Of a DNA stretch of 64,000 bases, positions 55,186-64,000 are shown in pieces. Source of the DNA: Cylindrodendrum hubeiense (lineage: Eukaryota > Ascomycota > Sordariomycetes > Hypocreales > Nectriaceae). Every line of letters begins with the position of its first letter. The stretch's first letter is position 1. A model generated the notes under the pieces. That model made no database searches, was not told the origin of the DNA, and was given only the letters and a program-made list of their open reading frames with translations. Location: positions 1-64,000 of the forward strand of contig JAANBB010000030.1 of assembly GCA_014621425.1 (NCBI GenBank). The letters are read 5' to 3'. A program made the position numbers and the translations under genes.

Positions 55186-55520
55186 GGGTAATCTTGGCAC
55201 CCACGCGGTGGTGAGGAGGTTAATACATAAAAGCTTAGATGTTCAAAGAATAAAATATCATAAAGAATATTTATGTGTCGCTCTCGAAACAAGGTGGGAA
55301 TAAACCGAGTTTTGGGGGTATTGATGGAAGTTTGACGACTGACTTTAATGGATTTGATCTTAAATTTATGATGGAAGGCTAATATATATTAATGCTCGCT
55401 GAGAACTGTCCGTTTTGCTATGCTATTTCTAATCGTACTCTAAAATCCGTAACCCCAATCCAACAATTGTCCTAAGTCATATGTCCTGGGAACCATCCAG
55501 CTCGTACTCAAACCCTTTGC
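55186..55520. other. Convergent 3' intergenic region
   Basis: AT-rich flanks of the small Cys-rich gene and of the PhiA-like gene. No gene was seen. Confidence 0.5.
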
Positions 55521-56069
55521 TTACTGGGTGTAGGTGCAGCTGTTGGGCTTGTTGAGCTTGATGGGGCGAGCAGTCAAGGTCAAGCACCCAGAGTTACCAC
55601 CGGGCTGGCTGTTGCCAGCGTTGACCCAGACACTCCAAGAGCCACTGCTGGAAGGGCAAGCGATGAAGCCGGAGGTACCGAACTTCAGGTCGCCGTTGTT
55701 GTCAACAACCCAGCCCTTGCGCTCCCAGCGGGCGGGGATCTCGTTCACGTTGGTGGTGTAGCCAAGCTTTCCTTGGCCCATGCCAGAGCGGTCGACGAAG
55801 AGCTGCTGAGGGGTCGTGCCCTCGTGGTAGAGGAACAGGTTGCCGTCGACCAGCTTGAATGTAGCCAAGTTGTCGGTGGCGGTCTTGCAGGTAGCGCCCT
55901 GGTTGGCCAACTTGAGCTGGATGTTGTTGTGGGCGGCCTGGAAGCCGGTGAAATGAATGCCAGTGGCGGGGCGGAGAGCCAGCACCTCGAAGGTGCCAGA
56001 TGTGATGGGAGCGGCGGAGACGAGACCGGCAGCGACAAGGGGGCTGAGGAGGATGTTCTTGATCTGCAT
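55521..56069 (-). CDS. PhiA-like secreted cell-wall protein
   Basis: A single-exon 182-aa protein starting MQIKNILLSPLVAAGLVSAA, a good signal peptide. The mature part, FEVLALRPATGIHFTGFQAA, continues with repeated beta-type segments (NLFLYHEGTTPQQLFVDRSG, LGYTTNVNEIPARWERKGW, FGTSGFIACPSSSGSWSVW), has four cysteines, and ends in CTYTQ. The pattern resembles the fungal PhiA/antigen-like cell-wall protein family linked to phialide and conidium surfaces. Codon use is strongly GC3-biased, suggesting high expression. The frame remains open upstream to 56129, but the Met at 56069 directly precedes the signal peptide and is chosen. Confidence 0.85.
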   Translation of the reverse strand: MQIKNILLSPLVAAGLVSAAPITSGTFEVLALRPATGIHFTGFQAAHNNIQLKLANQGATCKTATDNLATFKLVDGNLFLYHEGTTPQQLFVDRSGMGQGKLGYTTNVNEIPARWERKGWVVDNNGDLKFGTSGFIACPSSSGSWSVWVNAGNSQPGGNSGCLTLTARPIKLNKPNSCTYTQ

Positions 56070-57151
56070 GTTGGCGGTTGTGATGTGGGGATGTCGGTTG
56101 TGAATTAGAAGTCGGCTTCGAAGCGGCAACGTGAAGAAGATGTGTTGCTGAGATTTGTTGAGGTGAAGTGAGCTGCAAGTGATTGATGCAGGAGCAGTGA
56201 GTGAGTTGATGAGTTGATGAGAGAATGGTTATACTGGAGGCTCCGAGCAGGTTATATACATTAGTCTCCTTCGTCCAAACAATCCCATATGATGCTAAGG
56301 GCAATTAGGTTGGGTAGGAGCCCCCAAGCCACCGGGTTAATTTTGGCTGATGGCATTGACGGCTCATGGGCACCTGACAAGACTCGCAGCCAATGGAGCC
56401 AAAGCTTGACACAACAGCGCGGTTCCCGATTGGGGCCACGGGAGAATACGAGAAATAGCTCGGGGTCTAGGACCGTGGCGCACCTACAACAGGACAAGGC
56501 AAGAAAACGGGGCGCCGAGGCGAGGCACTTCAGGTCTAAGCCCCGTGTGTTCTGGACCAGCGGCCTCAAACATCGCCGCTTATGGCTTTTTGGACGGCGC
56601 CGGCTTGCTGGACTCCAGCCACAAGGGGGGCCTCCGCCTCAGAGGAGCAGAGCCATTCGAGCTTCTGGGGACTGCCGCGCTGAGAGCGACCCGAAAGGGC
56701 GGCGTTTTCCTGTCATTTCAGCCCTACGCCACTCGGAACTAACCGAGCGGGAGATTCTTGGTGATCCTAAAAAAAGAATCGCGGTGAGAAAAGGGGCCTT
56801 TCACCAAGTACGTCATAGTTGTCCGCTGCCGTGCTGGTGTATGGGTAGACCGTCTCGTACCGGCCCATTTGTACTATGCATGCCGTAGAGTGTTCGTCGT
56901 CCTGTCGTCCACGACGAGCCGAAGCTGGACGCCGATGTCCCTGAATTTCCCTGGGTCAGAGCGTGGGCATGAGCTAATGCGCTGTGAGATTTATGTAAGC
57001 ATACACGTGATGCTAAGCCGAACCCAATAGGAACCGAAACAGCCAATCCATGATCCATCTTAATATCGTCTCCTGGGAACCGGAGTTTGATGAGGGGGGA
57101 TTGTCGAGAAACCATTGGGTAGTGAGGTTAGCATCCATCGACTCCTAAACT
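56070..57151. other. Intergenic; GC-rich block without supported gene
   Basis: About 1.1 kb between the divergent PhiA-like and Zn2Cys6 genes. A 199-codon plus-strand frame (56289-56888) is Arg-rich with no domain and reads like GC-driven chance. No repeat family was recognised. Confidence 0.45.
56252..56259 (-). promoter_or_regulatory. TATA box, PhiA-like gene
   Basis: On the minus strand GTATATAAC lies about 185 nt upstream of the ATG. Together with strong codon bias it fits a highly expressed gene with a 5' leader of about 150 nt. Confidence 0.45.
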
Positions 57152-59173
57152 ATGGCTTCTCACCCAACACGCGCAATCACGCGGAACCGTGACCGGTTGG
57201 TCTGCACCGAATGTCGGCGGCGCAAGCTGAAGTGCGACAGATCCACGCCGTGCAGCAGCTGCGTCCGGCGAGGAGTCCCGTCCTCGTGCGAGTACCGGCC
57301 ATCTGGCGGCCTCTTGGAGGAGGAGAGAGGCCGTCGTATGCATGCCGAGGAGCGTCTGCAGCACCTTGAGAAGCTGGTGAATCAATTGGCGACGCAGCGG
57401 TCCGAGGCTACTCCCGCACCCTCAGATCCCACGTCGTCTGGCCCGGACACGTCTGCACCGTCGTCAACGGCAGGTTACACAGAGGCGGCGCCCGATGACA
57501 TGATCTACAACGGCTCAACCCACTGGTCGGCCATGCTCCAAGACATCCAGGCCCTGCGGTCTGCAATAATCCCCGACGATCCCGGAGATGCCGAGGTGGA
57601 GCCGCCGGAGCTGACTGCAGATACGGGAATCGGGCTGCTCTTCGGCGCCGCCCCCGCCGGCCTCCTCACCTTCTCTGAAGTTCTGTCCCACTACCTCCCG
57701 TCCCGCCAAGAAACCGACCGTTTGACGGCCGCCTACTTTCGACACAAGGCTATCGCTGCGCCATTCATCCATGCTGCCCAGTTCCGCCGCCTCTACCAAG
57801 CCTTCTGGACCTCACCAGCCACCGCACCTCCGCTCTGGACTTCTTTGCTCTTCTCAATCTGCCATGTCGCCTCCAACGTGCTTACACACGTCCATTCCTC
57901 TGCCGCCGACCTCCAATCACCACCAAGCACCCAATTCTCTCTCGCTTCTGCCCACTGCCTCTCTCTCGGCTGCTATTTCCGGCCCCAGCCATTCGCCGTC
58001 GAGGGCCTCCTCCTCTTCGCCCAGGCCCAATGTCTCACCTGTCTCGAACTCTCTCCGGATCTGGGCGTGCTTTTTGGCTCACTCATCCGCCTCACAACAC
58101 AAATGGGCTATCACCGGGATCCGGACGTCCACTGGTCCGACAAATTCACACCGTTCGAGGGTGAGATGCGCAGAAGGACGTGGTCGATGGCCATGCAGCT
58201 CGACTTGTTGGTGGCGTTTCACCTAGGGCTGCCGAGCAATGTGCAGTTTCCCACGTGGGATACCAAAGCGCCGCGGGCGATCATGAATAAGGAGTTACGT
58301 GAGGATATGGCCGAACTGCCCCCGGAGAGGGAGGATTCGACCGACATACTGTTTTATCTGATCAAGCATCGGTTCGTTCAGGTGTTTGAGAAGATATTAC
58401 GGCATGTATTGTCGAAGAGACCCCCTACATCTGTCGAGAATGGGGAAGGGCAGTCTATGGTTAAGGAGCTCGATGAGCTCGATATAGAGATTCGCGGAGT
58501 GTATGCCACTGTACCCGAGGACCTGCAATCTCGGGACATGGTGGATTCCGTCTTCGATTCGCCTTCGACTATTGTAACTCGGCTGTGCGTGTCGAACTTG
58601 TATCACAAGTGCTTCTGCGTCCTGCACCGACCGTATGCGACGCTGGGGAGGACTCGGAGCGTCTTGGTGTGCTTATCATCTTCGAGAGCCATCGTAAGTG
58701 ACATGGTCGACGTGTACTACGAGTTTGCCCCCGGAGGGCAGATGGAGACGGAGATGTGGTTCATAAGTAGCCTTTCCTGGCACGACTTCCTCATCGGCGC
58801 CACAGCGTTGTGCCTGGCGCTCTGCAAGTTGAAGGACGGCGGGGAGGATCCAGACAGCGATATCGAATTACTTAAACGGGCGAGAGACATCTTTGCCGAG
58901 CAGGCGCCAAGGAGGGCCAAGGATACCAAGAGAGTTGTCGCCGTTATCGACACGACAATTCGCCATGTCATGGGCGTTGACACTGCGTCAGGCCACAGCT
59001 CGGCGGGTTCAGCAACGGACATCGTGATGACCTCCGCAGACATTGAAGCCGTCGTGCAAACCGCTCAATTGGAAGAAAGTTGGGCATTTGGAGATTTTTC
59101 CACCGTAGCGGGGCCCCTGGAGGATCCCACCTGGCGATATCTAGAACAGATGTTAGATCTCGAGCCGCAGTGA
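57152..59173 (+). CDS. Zn2Cys6 transcription factor with fungal-specific TF domain
   Basis: A single 673-aa frame. The zinc cluster CTECRRRKLKCDRSTPCSSC then VRRGVPSSC (Cx2Cx6Cx5Cx2Cx8C) lies at residues 18-46, followed by a coiled-coil dimerisation helix (MHAEERLQHLEKLVNQLATQ). The middle-homology fungal_trans domain (about 180-480) includes SEVLSHYLPSRQETDRLTAA, LLFAQAQCLTCLELSPDLG and MGYHRDPDVHWSDKFTPFEG with GEMRRRTWSMAMQLDLLVAF. Dimeric Gal4-type factors bind paired CGG half-sites. The gene ends 420 nt before an SDR whose promoter holds three CGGCCGAGA words, making that SDR the most likely target (inference). Confidence 0.93.
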   Translation: MASHPTRAITRNRDRLVCTECRRRKLKCDRSTPCSSCVRRGVPSSCEYRPSGGLLEEERGRRMHAEERLQHLEKLVNQLATQRSEATPAPSDPTSSGPDTSAPSSTAGYTEAAPDDMIYNGSTHWSAMLQDIQALRSAIIPDDPGDAEVEPPELTADTGIGLLFGAAPAGLLTFSEVLSHYLPSRQETDRLTAAYFRHKAIAAPFIHAAQFRRLYQAFWTSPATAPPLWTSLLFSICHVASNVLTHVHSSAADLQSPPSTQFSLASAHCLSLGCYFRPQPFAVEGLLLFAQAQCLTCLELSPDLGVLFGSLIRLTTQMGYHRDPDVHWSDKFTPFEGEMRRRTWSMAMQLDLLVAFHLGLPSNVQFPTWDTKAPRAIMNKELREDMAELPPEREDSTDILFYLIKHRFVQVFEKILRHVLSKRPPTSVENGEGQSMVKELDELDIEIRGVYATVPEDLQSRDMVDSVFDSPSTIVTRLCVSNLYHKCFCVLHRPYATLGRTRSVLVCLSSSRAIVSDMVDVYYEFAPGGQMETEMWFISSLSWHDFLIGATALCLALCKLKDGGEDPDSDIELLKRARDIFAEQAPRRAKDTKRVVAVIDTTIRHVMGVDTASGHSSAGSATDIVMTSADIEAVVQTAQLEESWAFGDFSTVAGPLEDPTWRYLEQMLDLEPQ

Positions 59174-59288
59174 TACAGCAGTAGAGAAATGATAGGCCAA
59201 CTTGCCGCATATTCAGGAACAGCACAAATAGTGGGCCAGCTAACCACATTCGGACGGTCTGGCCATGGTTTGAGGCGTGCGGAGATAG

Positions 59289-59404
59289 CGGCCGAGAGGT
59301 CGATCGGAAACAAGGGATGGCTGGTGGAGACAGCCTACCGGCCGAGAAATCCATCACAGCTCCCAACTCAACAGCGGCGGGCGGAGATAGTCTACCGGCC
59401 GAGA
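59289..59404 (+). promoter_or_regulatory. Three CGGCCGAGA elements upstream of the SDR gene
   Basis: CGGCCGAGA occurs at 59289-59297, 59339-59347 and 59396-59404. The last two belong to a 22-nt repeat (59326-59347 and 59383-59404) differing at two positions, both C to T. The CGG-CCG core resembles Zn2Cys6 target sites and lies between a Zn2Cys6 gene and an SDR gene. Confidence 0.5.
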
Positions 59405-59533
59405 CATACACTCTAGGTATATATATCTTTTCCATAACCATGATCTCTCCTCTCCCGTCTTCATCCTACTCACAAACCTCAAGTTCCCAGTCGAGATCAA
59501 GTTACATCACTCAGCCCGGGCTAGCAAGACCGT

Positions 59534-59577
59534 CCATAACAACACCATAACAACACCATAACAACACCATAACAACA
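59534..59577. repeat. 11-nt tandem repeat, four copies
   Basis: CCATAACAACA is repeated exactly four times and ends just before the SDR ATG, so it is probably within the 5' untranslated leader. The repeat is A/C-rich and unstructured. Confidence 0.85.
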
Positions 59578-59596
59578 CCATTTTACTACTCCCACG

Positions 59597-60409
59597 ATGA
59601 CCACCACCATGAAGACTATTTTCATCACCGGCGCCAACACAGGCATAGGCTACCAGATTATACGCGCCCTTGCTGCATCCCCATCTCCCTACACGATCCT
59701 CCTTGGCAGTCGCTCCCTCTCCAAAGCCGACGCTGCTGTGGAGTCCCTGGCCGCTGAATTCCCCTCGACCAAGAGCACAATCACCCCCATTCAGATCGAC
59801 ATTGAGGACGACTCCTCCATCGCCGCGGCTGCCAAGACCATCGAAGCCAAGTATGGCCACCTGGACGCCCTGGTCAACAATGCCGGGGCCTCATTCGACC
59901 CGCAGCTCACTGCTGGCACGATGACGATGCGCGAAGTCTGGGACGCTTCATGGCGTGTCAATACTACAAGTACATACGTCGTGACGCACACTTTGGTTCC
60001 ACTGCTTTTGCAGTCGTCTGACCCGCGTCTCCTGTTTGTGACGAGTGGGACGTCTACCCTGGAAGGAAGCGGCGACCGTGACCTGCCGATGAACAGGGTG
60101 CCTGGGCCTGGATGGCCGAAGCAAGGGATGGGAATGGTGGGGAGCATTCCAGCTTACCGAAGTAGCAAGACAGGAATGAACATGATGATGCGGGAGTGGC
60201 ATCGTGTGCTAAAGGAGGATGGGGTCAAGGTGTGGTGTATCAGTCCCGGGTTTTTGGCCACGGGCTTGGGTGGAGATCAGGAAGCCAACAAGAAATTCGG
60301 CGCTGGAGATCCGGCCGTAGGGGGTACCTTCATTCGGTCTGTGTTGGAGGGAGAGAGAGATGAGGATGTGGGTAAAGTCGTGTCGCGGGCTGGGGTGCAG
60401 CCTTGGTGA
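59597..60409 (+). CDS. Short-chain dehydrogenase/reductase
   Basis: A single exon of 270 aa. The Rossmann motif TGANTGIGYQIIRAL (TGxxxGxG), the NNAG motif (LDALVNNAGASF), the catalytic Ser in LLFVTSGTSTLEG and YRSSK (YxxxK) are in order, and an SPGFLATGLGG loop follows. The Arg-Ser after beta-2 (LLGSRSLSKA) suggests NADPH. It is of classical SDR size and resembles fungal carbonyl-reductase-like members. The substrate is unknown. A second Met five codons in (MKTIFITG) is an alternative start that keeps the whole fold. It is the probable target of the adjacent Zn2Cys6 factor and is convergent with the HET-domain gene 150 nt downstream. Confidence 0.92.
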   Translation: MTTTMKTIFITGANTGIGYQIIRALAASPSPYTILLGSRSLSKADAAVESLAAEFPSTKSTITPIQIDIEDDSSIAAAAKTIEAKYGHLDALVNNAGASFDPQLTAGTMTMREVWDASWRVNTTSTYVVTHTLVPLLLQSSDPRLLFVTSGTSTLEGSGDRDLPMNRVPGPGWPKQGMGMVGSIPAYRSSKTGMNMMMREWHRVLKEDGVKVWCISPGFLATGLGGDQEANKKFGAGDPAVGGTFIRSVLEGERDEDVGKVVSRAGVQPW

Positions 60410-60559
60410 GAGCATCGTTGTCTGAGTTTGTCTCTGACATTTCATTTGAGGTGACGAGGTCTTCCGCTTAAGTACACTTCATTCAAATCAATGAAACAGA
60501 GAATATTTATTACAAAATAATGCCCTCTCAGGATCCTCGAGCCTATAGTATCTTATGGT

Positions 60560-62479
60560 CTACAAAATGTCGAATATTTTCCCTCCGTCTATCTTTTCAA
60601 CATCCTCAATGCCTTTGAATAGCTCACCATTCATGATACCAAGGACAAAAGCTTGCCCAAGGATGATATATCCACTCTTCCTTGGGCGAAGCAAAAGGGG
60701 AACGCTGCATCCATGCAAAATACTGATGATGTCGCCTTTCTGGCACTCTGGTCCGTACCCCATGTAGCCGTCCGAAGTAACAAAGAAATGCAATGTCGCA
60801 AGCTTGTTGGCAAAGGCCGACACCATTCCAAAGTAATGATCTCCATTCTCGATCCTCATAGTACCGTCAGCCTTCTCTCCCAGAAGGAGTTGATCTATGC
60901 CGCAAGATACGTCAATAGTCTGAAGGAGATTCGAGAAAGGTTTTCTCAACCATTCCCAAAACGCTCCAGCTAGAGCGGATCGATTTTTGAACTGGGCTAG
61001 TGATATGTTTTCGGGCTCATAGCGGTCTCCCATTAACGTCCGAAAGTAAGCTTGCAGAATGTGGCAACTCATAGTAGGAGGGTGATATTCCACCCCGAAA
61101 CGCTTGTAGGCTAACATAAGCCATCCAGGATCTCCCGGTGTATTCTCCACACTTGGAGCACATACTTCGTCGATAGTTGCCACTTGCGTGCCCTGTGGTC
61201 TAAACCCGCTATCAGGGGTAGGCGTATGTAAGATTGTCTCGAATGGTGAGGGACTCCAGATCTTGAAGACGTTCGTGATATGGTCTTTGTAGTTGGTGTT
61301 TTGAAACAGGTGATAGTGCCATAGAGCTGGGTGATTCAAGTTTTCGAAGTTCGGGATCCAAGAGGGTAGCTCCAACGGGTTTAAACCCGACTCATGGTTG
61401 ACACCAGCCAGTTGCAACAACTCCAAATCTTGGCTGTACTCGAGGTAACTCGTTGCAAAGGCTTTGAACACTTCGGCCACGGGCTTTGTGTACGATATTT
61501 CAAAGCCAGGAATAGCTTCGCTCATACCAGCAATCGCAAAGAGCTTGTCGCGCGGGTCCGAAGATTTGAAATCAGTTGTTGCTATCAGGACTGACAATAG
61601 CGGAGGAGTGCGCCCCCCATTCTTAGATGCAAGTACCTCTTTCGCAGCCAATCCGCTGCAAGAAAACCGGGAAACCACCACGGCATCGCTAAATCCACAG
61701 TACTTGAAGACTCGGTCAATGTCGTACCACATTCTAGCGGCGCTGGCAATTGACTCCCAAGAGATGGAATCTTCGCCATACAAGACAACGGCGTGTCTCG
61801 CGTTGCATATCTCTTGGAGTGTCCAGATGCGATTCCACCACGACCGATTGAAGAAGGATAGCAGATGGGTAGCTTTTGCCATGCTCTCTTGGTTTTTGTA
61901 CATCTGGTTTCTTTCAGCGATCTGACTTGGACTTGCGGTCACAATGGCATTCGACTGATAATTGTATCCACGGCGGTCCCAATCCTGAATCAACGACATG
62001 ACGGCAACACTGCTCGACCTGCTTTCTTCGCCGAGATAAACCACAACCTGGCTGGCTGTCGCATAAATATCGCCCATCAAATAAACTTGCGCTGCTTTTT
62101 CCACATTATCGATCTGGTTGATACAGATTGCATCGGCCCATACGTATAGGGCTTTATAGCTGTTCTGCCTGTTGAGGAAGGAAAAGGTGCGAGACAATGC
62201 GTCGGACAGTGATTGTTGTATGTGGTACCATTCGCCATTGATAGAGTATGGTGCTGTGTGTTTTGGGTCACCCCACGCGTATGATATCGCAGAATATGAC
62301 GGTGCAGATTCCAGCGGTATGTTGCAAAGTTCCCCAGAATTTGATGATGTGATCTTTAGCAGGCGGATCTCCTTTAGAGCAGGCAGGAGAGGCAGATAGG
62401 AGAATTCCGAAAGATCCAAGGCTGCTGGGACCTGTGTCAAGCCCTGGATGCGGAGACGGCCAAACACATTTTGCAACAT
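60560..62479 (-). CDS. HET (heterokaryon incompatibility) domain protein
   Basis: A single-exon 639-aa frame. The HET domain (about 55-230) has the usual landmarks: APSYSAISYAWGDPKHTAPY, LYVWADAICINQIDNVEKAA, VYLMGDIYATASQVVVYLGE and SWWNRIWTLQEICNARHAVV. The C-terminal part (about 300-639) includes DPRDKLFAIAGMS and ends in a segment common to HET-like proteins (GMVSAFANKLATLHFFVTSD, LLLRPRKSGYIILGQAFVLG). HET proteins trigger a cell-death response on non-self recognition after hyphal fusion, through a TIR-like fold. This copy looks intact. Which partner it recognises cannot be read from sequence. Confidence 0.93.
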   Translation of the reverse strand: MLQNVFGRLRIQGLTQVPAALDLSEFSYLPLLPALKEIRLLKITSSNSGELCNIPLESAPSYSAISYAWGDPKHTAPYSINGEWYHIQQSLSDALSRTFSFLNRQNSYKALYVWADAICINQIDNVEKAAQVYLMGDIYATASQVVVYLGEESRSSSVAVMSLIQDWDRRGYNYQSNAIVTASPSQIAERNQMYKNQESMAKATHLLSFFNRSWWNRIWTLQEICNARHAVVLYGEDSISWESIASAARMWYDIDRVFKYCGFSDAVVVSRFSCSGLAAKEVLASKNGGRTPPLLSVLIATTDFKSSDPRDKLFAIAGMSEAIPGFEISYTKPVAEVFKAFATSYLEYSQDLELLQLAGVNHESGLNPLELPSWIPNFENLNHPALWHYHLFQNTNYKDHITNVFKIWSPSPFETILHTPTPDSGFRPQGTQVATIDEVCAPSVENTPGDPGWLMLAYKRFGVEYHPPTMSCHILQAYFRTLMGDRYEPENISLAQFKNRSALAGAFWEWLRKPFSNLLQTIDVSCGIDQLLLGEKADGTMRIENGDHYFGMVSAFANKLATLHFFVTSDGYMGYGPECQKGDIISILHGCSVPLLLRPRKSGYIILGQAFVLGIMNGELFKGIEDVEKIDGGKIFDIL

Positions 62480-63150
62480 GATGGGCGTTCAAATGAAAGG
62501 GTTTGAGGAATATTTGTGTTAGTAGTTGGTGCAAGAAGTTGGTTCGAGGCCACAGTAGCGGGTATTAACATCTTTTGGAGAGGCGCAGCGGAATGGATTC
62601 CCAGACCCACCCATTCTGCCTCGATCAAGGCTCACTGTGCAAGCTAGGCCAAAATGGGGCAATTTCCAATCTGCCTTTCTCCATTTCAGGGATCCAGATA
62701 ACAAATGGCGACTGGCAGATGGGCTAGTTTCGTCATCAGCAGTGGGGACCGATGAATGGGTTTCAGGCAATCTCAAAACAAGAAGGACGTCCAGACTTTG
62801 TGGGTCGCCCTGGCTGCCTTCGGTGGCTGCCTCCCACTATCCCCCACATTACTTGTTGTACTGGCGAGCTACATATCACGCAAAAAAAAAACCTTTATAT
62901 GTTTACGCCCGATACCATAAGGAGGATATGCATACGAAGTCCTATTTACTTATTTGTAGTATCATACTCCATACATTGAGCACTTTATGCGCGCCACTGT
63001 GGTCAAGAGGGCAATAGGGCCCTTGTTATTCCCTTCATTTGAGATCCACCCAGTCAGCGTAGTGGCTCCCTAGCTCCAACGTCTCGAACCCCTAGCACAG
63101 CCATCAGAACCAACATTTCGGACTTGAAAACCCAGATCCAGGTAAATATA
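62480..63150. other. Intergenic, no gene seen
   Basis: Promoter of the HET gene and 3' flank of the expansin-like gene. An A9 run lies near 62881-62890. Only short frames are present. Confidence 0.5.
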
Positions 63151-64000
63151 TCAAATGTTAGTAAACTGTGCACCGAAATCAATGTAGTAGAAACCAGCAG
63201 GGGCGCTGGCCGGGGCCGTAAAGGTTTTGATAGCAGCATTGTTGACAATCTGTTGCCCGGTCGGACTGGTTAGCCTCATGGCAATGGGGACATTGAATGG
63301 CCCAGTCCCGCTCGGAATTGTCCAGGAGCCGTATCTTTCCTGGGGTCGGCTGGAAGTGTAGTTGGGATCATGAACCAGAGCGACCCATTGATCAGATCCT
63401 GCACTCTTGATCTCAATTTTGGTGACGCTGCCGGGTCCGTTTGTGTTTACCGCCGTGAGTGCGAAATAGTAAGGCCCGCCACCCTCACGCAGCCAGAGAT
63501 ACACATTGCCTGGCTTAGGACAAGGGACTCGCTTATAGCGTATCGGAATCACGCCTGCGGTGAGGCTGCCGTTACCCTGTAGCCGACCCATGGCAATGTC
63601 GGAGAGGTCCAGGTGAATACTATCAGATGGTAGAGGGCACCCGTACTTGAAATCAATTTCACCGCAGTGATCAGCGCCAGGACCGCCTGTAGTTTCTCTT
63701 CCCGTTAGACCCGCGGATATATATAAAGAGCAGCAATAAAGGAGCATACTCACAGCACCATTTGGAGTTAGCACTGCAGGGGCAGCTGTCGACAACTTCG
63801 AGAACAACAGGGTCAGTGTATCCAGCTTCGCCAACTGCATAATCGGTGCCGTCCGCTTTTGTGTGAAATAATTCAAAGCATTCGCCACAGGACAGGTAGT
63901 TGTCCCTGGCACCGATTAAAGAGGACCAGAACTATTCATATGAGCTCAAATTAGGAAACCATGTTCAGAGAAATTACTGACTTGCGTATAGTAGTCGCCA
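63151..64000 (-). CDS. Expansin-like protein, 5' end beyond the right edge
   Basis: Three visible exons on the minus strand: from the edge to 63982, 63931-63754 and 63686-63151, with introns of 50 and 67 nt. The readable part is about 244 aa. A double-psi beta-barrel is shown by SCGECFEL, VVLEVVDSCPCSANSKWCCG and HCGEIDFKYGCPLPSDSIHL with DLSDIA (the HFD position is HLD). The C-terminal expansin beta-sandwich begins VIPIRYKRVPCPKPGNVYLW and includes GPYYFALTAVNTNG. Expansins loosen plant or fungal wall polysaccharides without hydrolysis and are secreted; the signal peptide would lie in the missing first exon. An unspliced frame upstream of 63686 is misleading because it skips the barrel's first half. 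Confidence 0.82.

Larger units (their letters stand above)
59174..59596. other. Intergenic, promoter of the SDR gene
   Basis: Contains the CGGCCGAGA elements, a TATATATAT stretch at about 59417-59426 and the 11-nt tandem repeat. No gene was seen. Confidence 0.55.

Noticed and set aside
56289..56888. A 199-codon plus-strand frame
   Set aside because: Arg-rich with no domain, in a GC-rich spacer, and its codon use differs from neighbouring genes.
59507..59860. A 117-codon minus-strand frame over the SDR start
   Set aside because: It is antisense to the SDR coding region and to the 11-nt repeat.
1..64000. tRNA, rRNA, CRISPR, complete transposons and PKS/NRPS/terpene synthase genes
   Set aside because: Both strands were read for these. 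No tRNA arm pattern, array, terminal repeats with an intact transposase or polymerase, or synthase domain was found.

Overview
The window is nuclear DNA from a filamentous ascomycete (Pezizomycotina, probably a Sordariomycete). The reasons are: genes split by short introns of about 50-100 nt with GTRAGT-like donors and YAG acceptors, a class III chitin synthase, Zn2Cys6 transcription factors (two of AflR type), HET, HeLo, fungal rhodopsin-like and DUF4246 proteins, and monocistronic genes on both strands. No bacterial, viral or organellar genes, CRISPR array, tRNA or rRNA were seen. Exon structures were joined by hand from splice signals and reading phase.

Left part (1-22.1 kb), mostly housekeeping and cell wall: an edge-truncated unknown gene with apparent frameshifts, an intracellular GH2 glycosidase, an SPS2/Ecm33-like membrane glycoprotein, an ornithine cyclodeaminase/mu-crystallin family protein, a 4 kb gene-poor stretch, a small Cys-rich protein with a GPI-like tail, a BTB protein, a class III chitin synthase and a DUF4246 protein with an oxygenase-like His/Glu pattern.

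Middle part (22.1-43.4 kb), accessory: a Ty1/copia pre-integrase relic beside the broken 3' part of an NB-ARC/TPR (NLR-like) gene, an MFS exporter facing an AflR-type regulator, a seven-TM fungal rhodopsin-like protein, an F-box protein, a six-exon HeLo-like plus pseudokinase protein with an MLKL-like layout, a Thr-repeat secreted protein and a secreted SnoaL-like protein. Intergenic DNA here is long and AT-rich.

Right part (43.4-64 kb): a dense run of small-molecule genes (Cys-nucleophile alpha/beta hydrolase, aldo/keto reductase, dienelactone hydrolase, AflR-type regulator, MDR reductase, tandem GFA-domain protein) that looks like a metabolic cluster without a PKS/NRPS/terpene backbone. It is followed by a small Cys-rich protein, a PhiA-like wall protein, a Zn2Cys6 regulator next to an SDR whose promoter carries repeated CGG-CCG elements, a HET-domain protein and an expansin-like gene cut by the right edge. 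The two points most worth following are the HeLo-pseudokinase gene and the backbone-less cluster.
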